Shown: positions 30,591 to 39,231 of the stretch, piece after piece
Numbering within the stretch: position 1 is the first letter of the stretch
Layout: each line of letters begins with the position of its first letter
Source of the DNA: Acidobacteriaceae bacterium
GTDB lineage: Bacteria; Acidobacteriota; Terriglobia; Terriglobales; Acidobacteriaceae
Length of the DNA stretch: 64,000 nt
Assembly (NCBI GenBank): GCA_003151335.1
Contig: PLXE01000071.1
Span: 89,807 to 153,806 of the forward strand
Direction: 5' to 3'
The notes under the pieces: generated by a model
What the model was told of the DNA's origin: nothing
The model's database searches: none
What the model saw: only the letters and a program-made list of their open reading frames with translations
Position numbers and translations under genes: made by a program

Positions 30591-31514
30591 TCAGAGTCCG
30601 CCGTACCAGCTATAGCCCTGGTCTTCCCAGTAGCCGCGCTTGTCGGCGCGCAGCACGTTGGTCACGCGGATGGTGTCGAGATACTTCGCCTGCTTGTAGC
30701 CGATCTTGGTCGGCATTTGCAGCCGCAGCGGGGCACCGTGTCCGCGGTCGAGCGGTTTGCCATACATTTCGTAACAGAACAACGTCTGGGGATGCAGCAT
30801 GGTCTCCATGTCGATTGATTCGTAATATCCATCCGCACATTCGGCCTCGAGAAAACGCGCGCTGGTATCGGCGCCGATGGCCCGCAGAAAATCGGAGGCG
30901 CGCGTGCCGCCGAAACTTCCGATCACGTCCCAACCTTCCACGCAGACGTGCCGGGTGTTCTGCGTGACCTTGGGAAGCGCTTGAATTTGGGAAAGCTTGT
31001 ATTCGCCGGGATGTTGCACCAGGCCCTCCACCGTCAGCGTCCACCTGTCGAGGTCCACTCCCGGATCGGCAACGTCGTAGAAGTTGTACGGGAAGCGTTC
31101 GAAGGCAACGACATCGCGATTGGGAAAAGTTTGCGCCAGCCGCGCCCGGCCGAACAGCTTTCCCGAGGCCCAGTCGCTCAGGTGAAGTCCGTCGTTCAGA
31201 AGAGGCCCGCGAAGCTTGGGCACCGCAAAGGTCCCCAGCGCCACGACCGGAACCAGCTTCAACAGTTCGCGGCGATTCATGCGCTTGCGCTCGGCAGGAG
31301 CGACCCGGCGCACTTCTTCGCCCGCTGGACCGGCGTGGCGCAGCACGGCAGGGGCAGCGGCTTCTCTTGGCTGTGCGGCGGCGTCTGACTGTGCGGCGGC
31401 TTGGGGAACGCGCTGGTCGGCTTGAGCAGCGCCGTGGTCAGCCGGCTCTGTTGGCGGCTGCGGGTGCTCCTCAGGCTCCGCCGGCTTCGGTTCTCCGCGG
31501 ATGTCGTCGGGCAT
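30591..31514 (-). CDS. Tat-exported molybdopterin oxidoreductase (sulfite oxidase / MsrP fold)
   Basis: A 307-residue protein. The molybdopterin domain of the sulfite-oxidase/YedY (MsrP) superfamily spans about 130-300, with the molybdenum-ligating Cys191 in TRHVCVEGWDVIGSFGG. A twin-arginine signal NRRELLKLVPVVALGTF lies at residues 80-96, preceded by an unusual 78-residue Pro/Ala/Gln-rich region. An internal ATG at 31280 would place the Tat signal at the N terminus but lacks a ribosome site, whereas the ECF-like promoter maps just upstream of 31514. The downstream b561 gene supplies a membrane electron partner. Sulfite oxidation or methionine-sulfoxide reduction are the best guesses; the shared promoter with msrAB favours the latter. 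Confidence 0.85.
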   Translation of the reverse strand: MPDDIRGEPKPAEPEEHPQPPTEPADHGAAQADQRVPQAAAQSDAAAQPREAAAPAVLRHAGPAGEEVRRVAPAERKRMNRRELLKLVPVVALGTFAVPKLRGPLLNDGLHLSDWASGKLFGRARLAQTFPNRDVVAFERFPYNFYDVADPGVDLDRWTLTVEGLVQHPGEYKLSQIQALPKVTQNTRHVCVEGWDVIGSFGGTRASDFLRAIGADTSARFLEAECADGYYESIDMETMLHPQTLFCYEMYGKPLDRGHGAPLRLQMPTKIGYKQAKYLDTIRVTNVLRADKRGYWEDQGYSWYGGL

Positions 31515-31543
31515 ACTTATCTCGATACGAACGAGCTTGCTAA

Positions 31544-31572
31544 TTAGATTGGCGAGTGAGGCAAAAGTTACA
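31544..31572 (-). promoter_or_regulatory. ECF-sigma-like promoter of the molybdo-oxidoreductase operon
   Basis: On the minus strand: TGTAACTT (31565-31572), 16 bases, TCTAA (31544-31548), about 30 bases before the ATG at 31514. Boxes and spacing are identical to those in front of msrA. Confidence 0.6.
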
Positions 31573-31756
31573 CCGGAGAAGTGTTCCAGCGCAAGGAAAG
31601 ACAGCCCGGTAGTGTCTCAGTTCGAAATCGCGGGCACTGGCGGAAAGTCGCGGGATGTATCGGGAGCGAAGATCCGATCCGCTTGTTGCAGAGGTCGCAG
31701 ACTCCCACAACCTCGGGTGTGCCACTCCGCAGGATGCTCAGTTTTCTTGGGGCAAA

Positions 31757-31772
31757 TGTGCAATATTGCACA
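31757..31772. promoter_or_regulatory. perfect 16-bp palindrome TGTGCAATATTGCACA
   Basis: It lies 54 bases upstream of the small Cys/His protein gene and about 240 bases upstream of the divergent molybdo-oxidoreductase gene. It is AT-centred and symmetrical, as expected for a dimeric regulator. Confidence 0.45.
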
Positions 31773-31826
31773 GACAGCACAGCCGACAGCGCCCTACCAT
31801 TCATTTTTCATTTAAGGGGGTTTCAA

Positions 31827-32060
31827 ATGCTGGCCCACAATGGCGCACGCATACAAACGACCACCTCCCCGCTGTCGCCCAGGTTCATACATCGTCCTCT
31901 CGGTAATGGCTCGGTCGAATCAATTTGCACGAACTGCTTCCTCACAATCTCCCGCACGTGGGGTAATTTCAGGGTGAACGCAGAGGAACTGAACGTGATC
32001 GAATCCGCTCACGAGTGCGACCAAAGGCACAAGCCAAGCAAACCCCAAGATTCAAACTGA
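31827..32060 (+). CDS. small Cys/His protein, possible zinc ribbon
   Basis: A 77-residue protein starting at an ATG with AAGGGGG seven bases upstream. Its centre reads GNGSVESICTNCFLTIS, with a CxxC pair, and near the end is IESAHECDQRH, which gives a further His and Cys; a Cys2-His-Cys zinc site is plausible. There are no membrane segments. I know of no named function; it may be a small regulator or adaptor. It is transcribed toward the convergent cydAB operon, and its stop is followed after about 15 bases by that operon's terminator. A perfect palindrome lies upstream. Confidence rests on the ribosome site and the cysteine pattern. Confidence 0.6.
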   Translation: MLAHNGARIQTTTSPLSPRFIHRPLGNGSVESICTNCFLTISRTWGNFRVNAEELNVIESAHECDQRHKPSKPQDSN

Positions 32061-32075
32061 GACACTACCCAGCCC

Positions 32076-32103
32076 AAAAAGAAAAGCTCCGAATTACTTC
32101 GGG
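32076..32103 (-). terminator. rho-independent terminator of cydAB
   Basis: CCCCGAAGTAATTCGG forms a short GC-ended stem and is followed on the minus strand by AGCTTTTCTTTTT, about 30 bases past the cydB stop. Confidence 0.7.
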
Positions 32104-32131
32104 GCCCTTCCTTCCTTTACTTTCGTCCGAC

Positions 32132-33181
32132 TCAATATCCGTGCTCGCTACCGCCGTCCAGCTTCACCTTGCCCCGGAACATGCGATAGACAAAGATGAA
32201 ATATCCCAGCACGAGAATCATGCCGATCGTCCACCACACGAGGCCGACGCCCAACCCGTGCGCCCCGGCAGCCGTGTTGTAAATCGTCAGGCTGAAGCTG
32301 GAATCGGTGCTGGCGGGCAGCACGTTGGGATAGAGCGCGAAGGCCGCTCCTACCAGCATGGCAACGATGTAGGCACACGACGCCAGGAACGCGCCTTTGT
32401 CGTTTTGCTTGGAATGCGCATAGTACAGATAGATCAGGCTGCCGATCACCAGCGCCGGGACCAGGTATCCAATGGGCCAGCGGCTGTAATTGTTCAGCAC
32501 GTGCGGGAGGATGTACACGGTGGCGATCAGGCTGACCACCGTGAGCACGACCTGCACCGGCCAGAACCAGCCGGCAACCTTGCGGGCCCGCGCATTCAAT
32601 TCGCCTTCCGTTTTGATCGCGAGATAAAGCGAGCCGTGAACGACCAGCGTCACCAGCGCGACCAAGCCACAGATGACGGTGTACCAGTCGAGGATGCCGT
32701 TCTGCGCGCCCACCCGCCAATTCGTCCACAGCGGCTCGAAGAAATAGCCGTCGGCTTGCAGCGGGACGCCGCGCACCACATTGCCCAGAGCGGCGCCGAA
32801 GAAGATGGCCAGCAGGATGCTCGAAATTCCGAAGATGACATCGAAGAAGCCCTTCCATACCGGGTCCTGAATATGGGCGCGGAACTCAATGCCGATGCCG
32901 CGCAGCATCAGCAGCCACAGCACCATCATCAGCGGCAGGTAAAACCCGCTGAAGCTGGACGCGTACAACAGCGGAAAGGCGAAGTAGAGGGTCCCGCCGG
33001 CGGCCAGCAGCCACACTTCGTTGCCGTCCCACACCGGGCCGATGGCGCGCAGAACCATGCGGCGCTCCGCGTCATTTTTCGCGATGAAGAGGTGGACCGC
33101 ACCCGCTCCGATATCGAAGCCATCAAGCAGCACGTAAACCGCAACCATTACCGCGACGATCATGAACCATAGGGTTGACAT
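32132..33181 (-). CDS. cydB: cytochrome bd-type quinol oxidase subunit II
   Basis: A 349-residue membrane protein with eight or nine transmembrane helices, subunit II of a bd-type terminal oxidase. Typical features are LDGFDIGAGAVHLF at the N terminus, IGPVWDGNEVWLLAAGGTLYFAFPLLYA with the conserved WDGNEVWL motif, and WWTIGMILVLGYFIFVYRMFRGKV at the end. It follows cydA with a 2-base gap; its GGAGG lies inside the end of cydA. The complex reduces oxygen to water with electrons from quinol and tolerates low oxygen and cyanide. A third small subunit (CydX) is not visible. Confidence 0.95.
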   Translation of the reverse strand: MSTLWFMIVAVMVAVYVLLDGFDIGAGAVHLFIAKNDAERRMVLRAIGPVWDGNEVWLLAAGGTLYFAFPLLYASSFSGFYLPLMMVLWLLMLRGIGIEFRAHIQDPVWKGFFDVIFGISSILLAIFFGAALGNVVRGVPLQADGYFFEPLWTNWRVGAQNGILDWYTVICGLVALVTLVVHGSLYLAIKTEGELNARARKVAGWFWPVQVVLTVVSLIATVYILPHVLNNYSRWPIGYLVPALVIGSLIYLYYAHSKQNDKGAFLASCAYIVAMLVGAAFALYPNVLPASTDSSFSLTIYNTAAGAHGLGVGLVWWTIGMILVLGYFIFVYRMFRGKVKLDGGSEHGY

Positions 33182-33183
33182 GG

Positions 33184-34563
33184 CTATCGCACCTCCACGG
33201 GACCTGCAGGAACCGCGTTGCGCTTGTCGCGCGGGGGCCCACCATCGGGACCAGGCCCATGCTCGATTTCGCGGCGCACCAGGAAGAGGAACAAGATCGA
33301 AAGCACGGTGTACATCCCCAGAAAGCCGAGGAAGCTGAACCAGGCGTTACCAGCCGACACCATCTTGGAATAGCCATCCACGGTGCGCAGCAAACCATAG
33401 ACCAGCCATGGCTGCCGCCCCAGCTCGGCTGTCATCCAACCTGCGGTGTTGGCGATGTAAGGCAAGGGGAACAACAACAGCAGCACCCAGAGCATCCAGC
33501 GAGCGCTGTACAACTGGCGCCGCCACAGCAGGAAGGCTGCGATTACGGATATGGCGATGAAGATTGTCCCCAGCCCAACCATCACGTGGTAGGAGAAGTA
33601 GAGCAGGGGAATGCTGTCGGGCCAATCTTGCTTCGGCACCTCGTTGAGACCTTTTACCTCCGCATTCCATCGGCGCCAGGTCAGAAAGCTCAGCATCTTG
33701 GGAACAATGATCGGGTTGTCGATCGTCTGCGCCGGAACATTGGGCTGGCCGATAATCACCAGCGGCGCTCCCGGTTGCGTCTCCCATAAAGCTTCCATCG
33801 CGGCCAGGGTCACGGGCTGGTTGAGCGCCACCAGGCGTCCTTGGGCGTCGCCTGTCGGGAACACTTGCAAGACGCTCGCGATCAACGCCGCAATCACGCC
33901 GATGCGCACGAAAATGCGCCCCTGCTGCAAATGTTTCCGGCTGAGCAGGTAGAATGCTCCGACGGCCGACATTACGAACGCCCCGGTGATGACCGCGCCG
34001 CTCATGTTGTGCGCATACTGCCACCAGGCCCAGGGATTCAGCACCAGTTGCCAGAAGCTGCTCAGTTGCAGGGAGCCGTCAGCCGCACGCTGATAGCCGA
34101 CTGGGTGCTGCATCCAGGCATCGGTCACAATAATGAAGTAACCCGATAGCCACGAACCGACAAAGACCATGAGCGCGGTGAACCAATGCTGCATCTTGGT
34201 GAGCCGCTTTTCGCCATAGAGAAATAGGCCGAGGAATGTGGACTCCAGGAAAAAGGCGAAGACGCCTTCCATGGCCAGGGTTTGTCCGATCACGCCACCG
34301 GCGTAGCGTGAAAAATGCGACCAGTTGGTGCCGAACTGGAATTCCATGGGAATTCCGGTCACCACACCGATGATGAAATTGATGCCGAAAATCTTGGCCC
34401 AGAAGCGGGCCGCCCGGTCGTAACTCTCGTCTTTGGTCTTGAGCGCCAGGGTCTTCAAGATCACGATCAACGGCGCCAGTCCCATGGTCAACTGGGGAAA
34501 CAGGTAGTGATAGGTCACGGTGAAGGCGAAGTGCAGGCGGTGGATCAACAGTGCGCTATCCAT
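33184..34563 (-). CDS. cydA: cytochrome bd-type quinol oxidase subunit I
   Basis: A 459-residue membrane protein binding the hemes of a bd-type oxidase. The b595/d-site ligand is His19 in VTYHYLFPQLTMG; GIPMEFQFGTNWSHFSRYAG, TDAWMQHPVGYQ with the b558 histidine and GWMTAELGRQPWLVYG are all conserved. The periplasmic quinone (Q) loop is short, as in cyanide-insensitive (CIO) enzymes. The ATG at 34563 is used because it opens directly into the first conserved segment and has GAGGG upstream. It is the first gene of the cydAB pair. Confidence 0.95.
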   Translation of the reverse strand: MDSALLIHRLHFAFTVTYHYLFPQLTMGLAPLIVILKTLALKTKDESYDRAARFWAKIFGINFIIGVVTGIPMEFQFGTNWSHFSRYAGGVIGQTLAMEGVFAFFLESTFLGLFLYGEKRLTKMQHWFTALMVFVGSWLSGYFIIVTDAWMQHPVGYQRAADGSLQLSSFWQLVLNPWAWWQYAHNMSGAVITGAFVMSAVGAFYLLSRKHLQQGRIFVRIGVIAALIASVLQVFPTGDAQGRLVALNQPVTLAAMEALWETQPGAPLVIIGQPNVPAQTIDNPIIVPKMLSFLTWRRWNAEVKGLNEVPKQDWPDSIPLLYFSYHVMVGLGTIFIAISVIAAFLLWRRQLYSARWMLWVLLLLFPLPYIANTAGWMTAELGRQPWLVYGLLRTVDGYSKMVSAGNAWFSFLGFLGMYTVLSILFLFLVRREIEHGPGPDGGPPRDKRNAVPAGPVEVR

Positions 34564-34728
34564 GCATGGACCCTCGCTGGGAAACGCTGCTCCGGAGATC
34601 ACGCGACCCTGTGCCGCGTGCAACGGCGGTGGGAACAACGTACTCCTTATTGTTCAGCAGCGAGGGCACAACGCGCAATGCTTGCAATCACAAAACGCAG
34701 TGAGCAGACTGGGTCTAAACTAGTGTCA

Positions 34729-35664
34729 ATGTCTCGCCCCTTTCTAAATGCGCTTCTCTCCCTGACTTTGTTCACGGGAGCGGCAGTGTTGCTGGTGCAG
34801 CATCCGACGGCTGTGCAGGCGCAGCAAAGCACCATGCGCCTCATCCTGAAAGATGGCTCCTACCAGTCCGTGGTGAAATACGAGGTCCAGGGTGACCGGG
34901 TCCACTATCTCAGCGCGGAGCGGTATGAGTGGGAAGACATTCCGAGTTCGCTGATCGACTGGGACGCGACCAAGAAGTATGAAGCCGACCTCAGCAGCGG
35001 CAAGCTCCGCAAGCCGCGAGTGGAAACCGCCGAGGAAAGAGAGGAGCGCGAGAAAGAGGACGCCAACTCGCCGCAAATCGCGCCCGGTCTGCACCTGCCC
35101 GGGAGCGGCGGGGTGTTCCTGTTCGATCAGTATCAGGGCAAACCCGAATTGGCGGAGATCGTGCAGAACGGCAGTGAGTTAAACAAGAACAGCAAAAAGA
35201 GTATTTTGCGTTCCACGATCAATCCGGTAGCCGGTTCCAAGCAGTCCTTTGAACTGAAAGGGGAACACGCGAAGATACAATCTCACGCGCCACGTCCGGC
35301 CATCTACATTGATATCGATGAAGGACCGCAGAGCAGCGCGGAGATCGCGGACCGCTTCCGGCTGGTACGCGTTGCAGTCAAGAAAGACACCCGTATCGTT
35401 GCCAACCTGAAAATTACCTTCACCGGCAAGGCGAGCCAGCAAAGCATCTCGGTGCCCGCCAACGTGGACAAGCTTGGCACAGGACAATGGGTGAAGCTGA
35501 CTCCGGCACAGGACCTGGCCGCTGGCGAGTACGCGGTGGTCGAAATGCTCGACCCGCAGGAGATGAACCTTCACGTGTGGGACTTCGGCGTCAATCCTAA
35601 CGCGCCGGCAAACCCAGACACCCTGCAACCAGACAAGCCGGGCGCGGAAGAGTTGCCAAAATAA
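34729..35664 (+). CDS. exported protein of unknown function
   Basis: A 311-residue protein with a signal peptide (FLNALLSLTLFTGAAVLLVQHPTAVQA) and no recognised domain. Residues 35-80 (MRLILKDGSYQSVVKYEVQGDRVHYLSAERYEWEDIP type) look like a small beta module found in several acidobacterial exported proteins. A charged Glu/Arg segment follows at about 100-115 and a beta-rich C-terminal domain from 190 to 290 (RLVRVAVKKDTRIVANLKITF; AAGEYAVVEM). It is divergent from cydA and ends 25 bases from the convergent diguanylate cyclase. The ATG at 34729 is chosen for the signal peptide; the ribosome site is weak. Confidence 0.7.
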   Translation: MSRPFLNALLSLTLFTGAAVLLVQHPTAVQAQQSTMRLILKDGSYQSVVKYEVQGDRVHYLSAERYEWEDIPSSLIDWDATKKYEADLSSGKLRKPRVETAEEREEREKEDANSPQIAPGLHLPGSGGVFLFDQYQGKPELAEIVQNGSELNKNSKKSILRSTINPVAGSKQSFELKGEHAKIQSHAPRPAIYIDIDEGPQSSAEIADRFRLVRVAVKKDTRIVANLKITFTGKASQQSISVPANVDKLGTGQWVKLTPAQDLAAGEYAVVEMLDPQEMNLHVWDFGVNPNAPANPDTLQPDKPGAEELPK

Positions 35665-35689
35665 GGAAACCGCGAGTCGAGCGCTGGGA

Positions 35690-36757
35690 TTAGGATGTGG
35701 GGGGGGCCTCGAATCCCACGATTCCCACCCCCGCCAAGGCAATGTTGTCACGCCCCGCCTGCTTCACCTGATACATCATTTCATCGGCGCGTTGCACCAG
35801 GGCCTGCGGGGAAACTGCGTCCACCGGAAAACCTGCAACCCCGATGCTGGCCCGTAGGGAGAGCGGCACACCCTCCGCCGCGAGCCATGGCCTGGTGTGA
35901 AAAGCCGACATCAGCCGGCGCGCCACTAACAGGGCCGCATCCTGTGAAGTTTGGGGCAAGAGAATGGCGAATTCATCGCCGCCATAGCGAAAAGCCGCGT
36001 CCACCAAGCGAAGGTTCTCGCGCAAGGCGTGTCCCACCTGACCCAGAAGCTTACTGCCGACCAGGTGTCCATACTCATCGTTCACCCGCTTAAAGTAGTC
36101 GAGGTCAAGAAACAGGAGGCTGAACTCATAGCCGAAACGTTGCGAACGATGCACCTCGTCAGCCAGCGCGGTGAACAAATGGCGCGCGTTGTACAAGCCG
36201 GTGCAGTCGTCGGTGATACTGAGTTCCTGGATGCGCTGGACGGCGCGGGCGTTCTCGATGGCGATGGCGGCGTAATCGGCCAAGGTCTGCAACAGCATCT
36301 CGTTGCGGGTGTACACCCGCATATCGATATTCAGCATCTGGATGATGCCCAGGACTTTGCCACCCGTCCGCACCGGCATGCAGACCGCGGAACAGCCCTT
36401 TTCGAAGAAATCGTGACCGCTAACGTGCTGGACGCGCTCGTCCAGGGCCAGGTCTGGAATGACCAGCGGCGCGCCATGGTTGAGCACCCATCGTGCCAGG
36501 CTCTCCCCCGAGGTCAATTGCAAGGCGTTGAGGTCTTCGCAGCCTTTGCCGACCGCAGCCGCGTAATAGAGTTCGTCCGAGGCCTCGTCCAGCATGAGCA
36601 GAGACCAGGTCGCCGGCTCAAAATGAGCGGCCATCTTCTGCATGATGGTTTGCAGAATGGTGTCCAGATCAAGCGACGAGGTCAGGGCCTTGGCGACGTC
36701 GTGAAAAATCTTCAGCTCGTAAAGCTGTCGATCATGGTCTGTGGCTGGAAGCGACAT
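35690..36757 (-). CDS. GAF-domain diguanylate cyclase
   Basis: A 355-residue soluble signalling protein. A GAF domain occupies about 20-175 and a GGDEF domain 178-345. The active-site motif is RYGGDEF (GGDEF at 259-263), so cyclic di-GMP synthesis should be possible, and an RLVD inhibitory site (R250, D253) at the usual distance suggests product feedback. The ligand of the GAF domain is unknown. The ATG at 36757 is preferred to longer in-frame starts; AGG lies upstream. It is divergent from the rodZ-like gene. Confidence 0.92.
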   Translation of the reverse strand: MSLPATDHDRQLYELKIFHDVAKALTSSLDLDTILQTIMQKMAAHFEPATWSLLMLDEASDELYYAAAVGKGCEDLNALQLTSGESLARWVLNHGAPLVIPDLALDERVQHVSGHDFFEKGCSAVCMPVRTGGKVLGIIQMLNIDMRVYTRNEMLLQTLADYAAIAIENARAVQRIQELSITDDCTGLYNARHLFTALADEVHRSQRFGYEFSLLFLDLDYFKRVNDEYGHLVGSKLLGQVGHALRENLRLVDAAFRYGGDEFAILLPQTSQDAALLVARRLMSAFHTRPWLAAEGVPLSLRASIGVAGFPVDAVSPQALVQRADEMMYQVKQAGRDNIALAGVGIVGFEAPPTS

Positions 36758-37028
36758 GCAAGAACCTGCGGCAGATCCCGTCTGCCCTCGGCAAAAGTGA
36801 ATCAGGCCCCGGCGGCCCTTGTCCAAACGGTCCAGGCTCAACCCATACACGCCCGCCTACCAGGTATTTTACCGGACAACACAGTTTGGTGGCCTGATTT
36901 CCGGCAGGGCAAGCTGACCCTCTTGGCGATTGCCAGCCGGTTTGACACTGCCTCCGCCACTTTCTATGATCGGCACGGGAGCTTGATAACTTCAAGTGTA
37001 TAAGGCGTTGGAGCAGACTGAGCCTGAG

Positions 37029-37985
37029 ATGGTTGCATTCGGCGAAGGGTTGCGTCGCGCGCGCGAGATGCGGAACATCTCCCTCGACGAAATCGCCGCC
37101 ACCACCAAGATTGGGACTCGCCTGCTCCGCGCCTTGGAAGAGGAACAGTTCGATCTGCTCCCCGGCGGCATCTTCAACAAGGGCTATGTTCGCGCCTATG
37201 CGAAGTACGTTGGCATTGATGAGGAGAAGGCCATCGCCGGCTATTTGCAAGCCGCGCAGGAAGCGGCGCCGGGCGGCCATGCGGTTGCCGAGCAAAACCC
37301 TGCCAGCCGATTCGAGCGATCCAGCCGCGAAGAGGCAGGCGCCGGGCGCCGATCTCCCTTGCCCGTGGTCCCCATACTGATCGCTCTGGTTCTGGTGGCG
37401 GGGACCGTCGGTGGCTGGCGAGTTTACCGGGAGCGTCAACTCGATCGCAAGCAGCAAGCCGCGATCACGGTCACGCGGGATGCGGCGCTGCGCCCGTCCA
37501 CCTCCGGCCCTCCACCGGCAAGCATGTCCACTGCGGAAAAATCGCCGTCGCCTCAGGCCGGTTCTGACACGAGTGCTCCTACAGGAACCGACGTTATCGC
37601 CAGCGCCAAGCCAGTCGAGGAGAGATCCGGCACGCAGTTACCAGCAACGGCTCCCGTCAGTCTGGCAGCGGGGACAAACAACGTTGCGAATCCCGCAGGC
37701 GCTACGTCCTTCGAGCTGACGGTTCGGCCCAAAAACCGCGCCTGGGTTTCCATCAAGTCCGACGGTAAGTTTGTAGTTCGCGGCATCATCCAGCCGCCGG
37801 ATGTGAAGACGGTCCGCGCCACCGACCAGGTGGTCTTTTGGACGGGTAACGCGGGCGCGGTGGATGTCTCCTTTAATGGCAAGAGCGTTCCTCTGAGCGG
37901 CGGCGAAAATGAGGAGCGCGTGCTCGTCTTCAATTCGCGTGGACTGCTGCCAGCTTCGGCCTCCCCCCGGTCGGCCACACAATGA
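37029..37985 (+). CDS. RodZ-like helix-turn-helix membrane protein
   Basis: A 318-residue bitopic protein. The N-terminal HTH_25 domain (residues 3-75, FGEGLRRAREMRNISLDEIA and GGIFNKGYVRAYAKYVG) is the hallmark of RodZ, the cytoskeletal adaptor that links MreB to the cell-wall machinery. One transmembrane helix covers 111-130, followed by a Pro/Ser/Thr-rich periplasmic linker and a C-terminal DUF4115-like beta domain (220-290). The first in-frame start at 36996 lacks a ribosome site, so the ATG at 37029 is used. It overlaps kdsD by 4 bases (ATGA), which suggests translational coupling of a shape protein with a lipopolysaccharide enzyme. Confidence 0.85.
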   Translation: MVAFGEGLRRAREMRNISLDEIAATTKIGTRLLRALEEEQFDLLPGGIFNKGYVRAYAKYVGIDEEKAIAGYLQAAQEAAPGGHAVAEQNPASRFERSSREEAGAGRRSPLPVVPILIALVLVAGTVGGWRVYRERQLDRKQQAAITVTRDAALRPSTSGPPPASMSTAEKSPSPQAGSDTSAPTGTDVIASAKPVEERSGTQLPATAPVSLAAGTNNVANPAGATSFELTVRPKNRAWVSIKSDGKFVVRGIIQPPDVKTVRATDQVVFWTGNAGAVDVSFNGKSVPLSGGENEERVLVFNSRGLLPASASPRSATQ

Positions 37986-39022
37986 CGCGCTCTGGCGGCG
38001 CACCCCCCGGCCGGCCCACCAGCAAGAAGCTTGGTGAAAACGTGGTGCGCATTGAGGCCGAAGCGCTGCGCGCTCTGGCTGACCGTCTGGCCGGGCCGAT
38101 GGCGGCCGATTTTGAACGGGCGGTGGAGTTGCTCTACGGATGCGCCGGTCGCATCGTGGTTTCCGGCATGGGCAAGAGCGGACTGATCGCGCGCAAGATC
38201 GCCGCGACCCTGACCTCTACCGGAAGCCCGGCGCTGTTTCTGCATCCTGCGGAAGCCCTGCACGGCGACCTTGGAATGGTGGTCCGTGGCGACGTCGTGG
38301 TGGCGCTCTCGGCCAGCGGCGAGACCTCGGAGGTCCTGCAATTGCTGGCAGCCGTGAAGCGGCTCGGCGTCCCGCTCATCACCATGACCTGCGATGAGCT
38401 GCACTCTGTTTCCGATTCCGACGAGCCACGCAGCCTGTCCACGCTGGCGCAAGCCGCGGACATTACGCTGGACTGCTCGGTTGCCCATGAAGCCTGTTCC
38501 CTGGGACTTGCGCCCACCGCCTCGACCACCACCATGCTCGCCTTGGGCGATGCGCTGGCGGTGGCGCTCTCGCAACGGCGTGGATTCAAGGAAGAGGACT
38601 TCGCCAGCCTGCATCCCGGAGGCAAACTGGGCAAGCGGTTCCTGCGCGTCTCTGCACTTATGCACACCGGGAACGCTCTGCCGCGAGTAAAACCCGGGAC
38701 CGCCATGAGCGACGTGATCTACGAAATGTCGCGCAAAGGCCTGGGCATGACCACCGTGGTCGATGGCAAGAAGCTGGTGGGACTGATCAGCGATGGCGAC
38801 CTGCGCCGCCTGCTGGAACGGCACGGCAAGAAGGTGTTCGACCTGGCCGCCGCGGAATGCATGACGCGCTCCCCGCGCACCGTCGGGCCTGACGTGTTCG
38901 CCATCGCCGCGCTCGACGTCATGGAGCAGAAGAAGATCACTGCGCTTCCCGTAGTGGACGCAGCCGGCCACCTGCTGGGTGTGCTGCACCTGCACGATTT
39001 GTGGGGCACGCAGATGCTGTGA
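37982..39022 (+). CDS. kdsD: D-arabinose 5-phosphate isomerase (KdsD/KpsF/GutQ family)
   Basis: A 346-residue isomerase that converts ribulose 5-phosphate to arabinose 5-phosphate, the first step of Kdo synthesis for lipopolysaccharide. The SIS sugar-phosphate domain spans about 45-180 (VVSGMGKSGLIARKIAATLTSTGSPALFLHP; SASGETSEVL), followed by two CBS domains (220-346; GLGMTTVVDGKKLVGLISDGDLRRLLE). Size and order match KdsD. The start overlaps the rodZ-like gene by 4 bases. Downstream is a repeat-rich gap. Confidence 0.92.
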   Translation: MTRSGGAPPGRPTSKKLGENVVRIEAEALRALADRLAGPMAADFERAVELLYGCAGRIVVSGMGKSGLIARKIAATLTSTGSPALFLHPAEALHGDLGMVVRGDVVVALSASGETSEVLQLLAAVKRLGVPLITMTCDELHSVSDSDEPRSLSTLAQAADITLDCSVAHEACSLGLAPTASTTTMLALGDALAVALSQRRGFKEEDFASLHPGGKLGKRFLRVSALMHTGNALPRVKPGTAMSDVIYEMSRKGLGMTTVVDGKKLVGLISDGDLRRLLERHGKKVFDLAAAECMTRSPRTVGPDVFAIAALDVMEQKKITALPVVDAAGHLLGVLHLHDLWGTQML

Positions 39023-39231
39023 GGAAGCAGTAGCCAGTTGTCAGCCGCGGAGCGGCGGCTTTGCTTTGAGCCCGGCGCGCAAGCGCCGGGTAAAATCCGG
39101 AATTTATCCAAGCCGCGGAGCGGCGCCACGAGCTGCGACAGAGACTCCCTAGGGACGGCGGGTTGCGACACAGTCACGGTCCAAGCCGAAAGCTGACGGC
39201 TGCCTACTGACTACTGACTACTGACTACTGA
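39023..39231. repeat. repeat-rich gap with a 7-bp tandem array
   Basis: Short hairpins (CGCGGAGCGGCGG words, CGGCGCGCAAGCGCCG) are followed at 39204-39231 by four units of CTACTGA, which run on as CTAC into the stop codon of the yjbQ-type gene. Confidence 0.7.
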
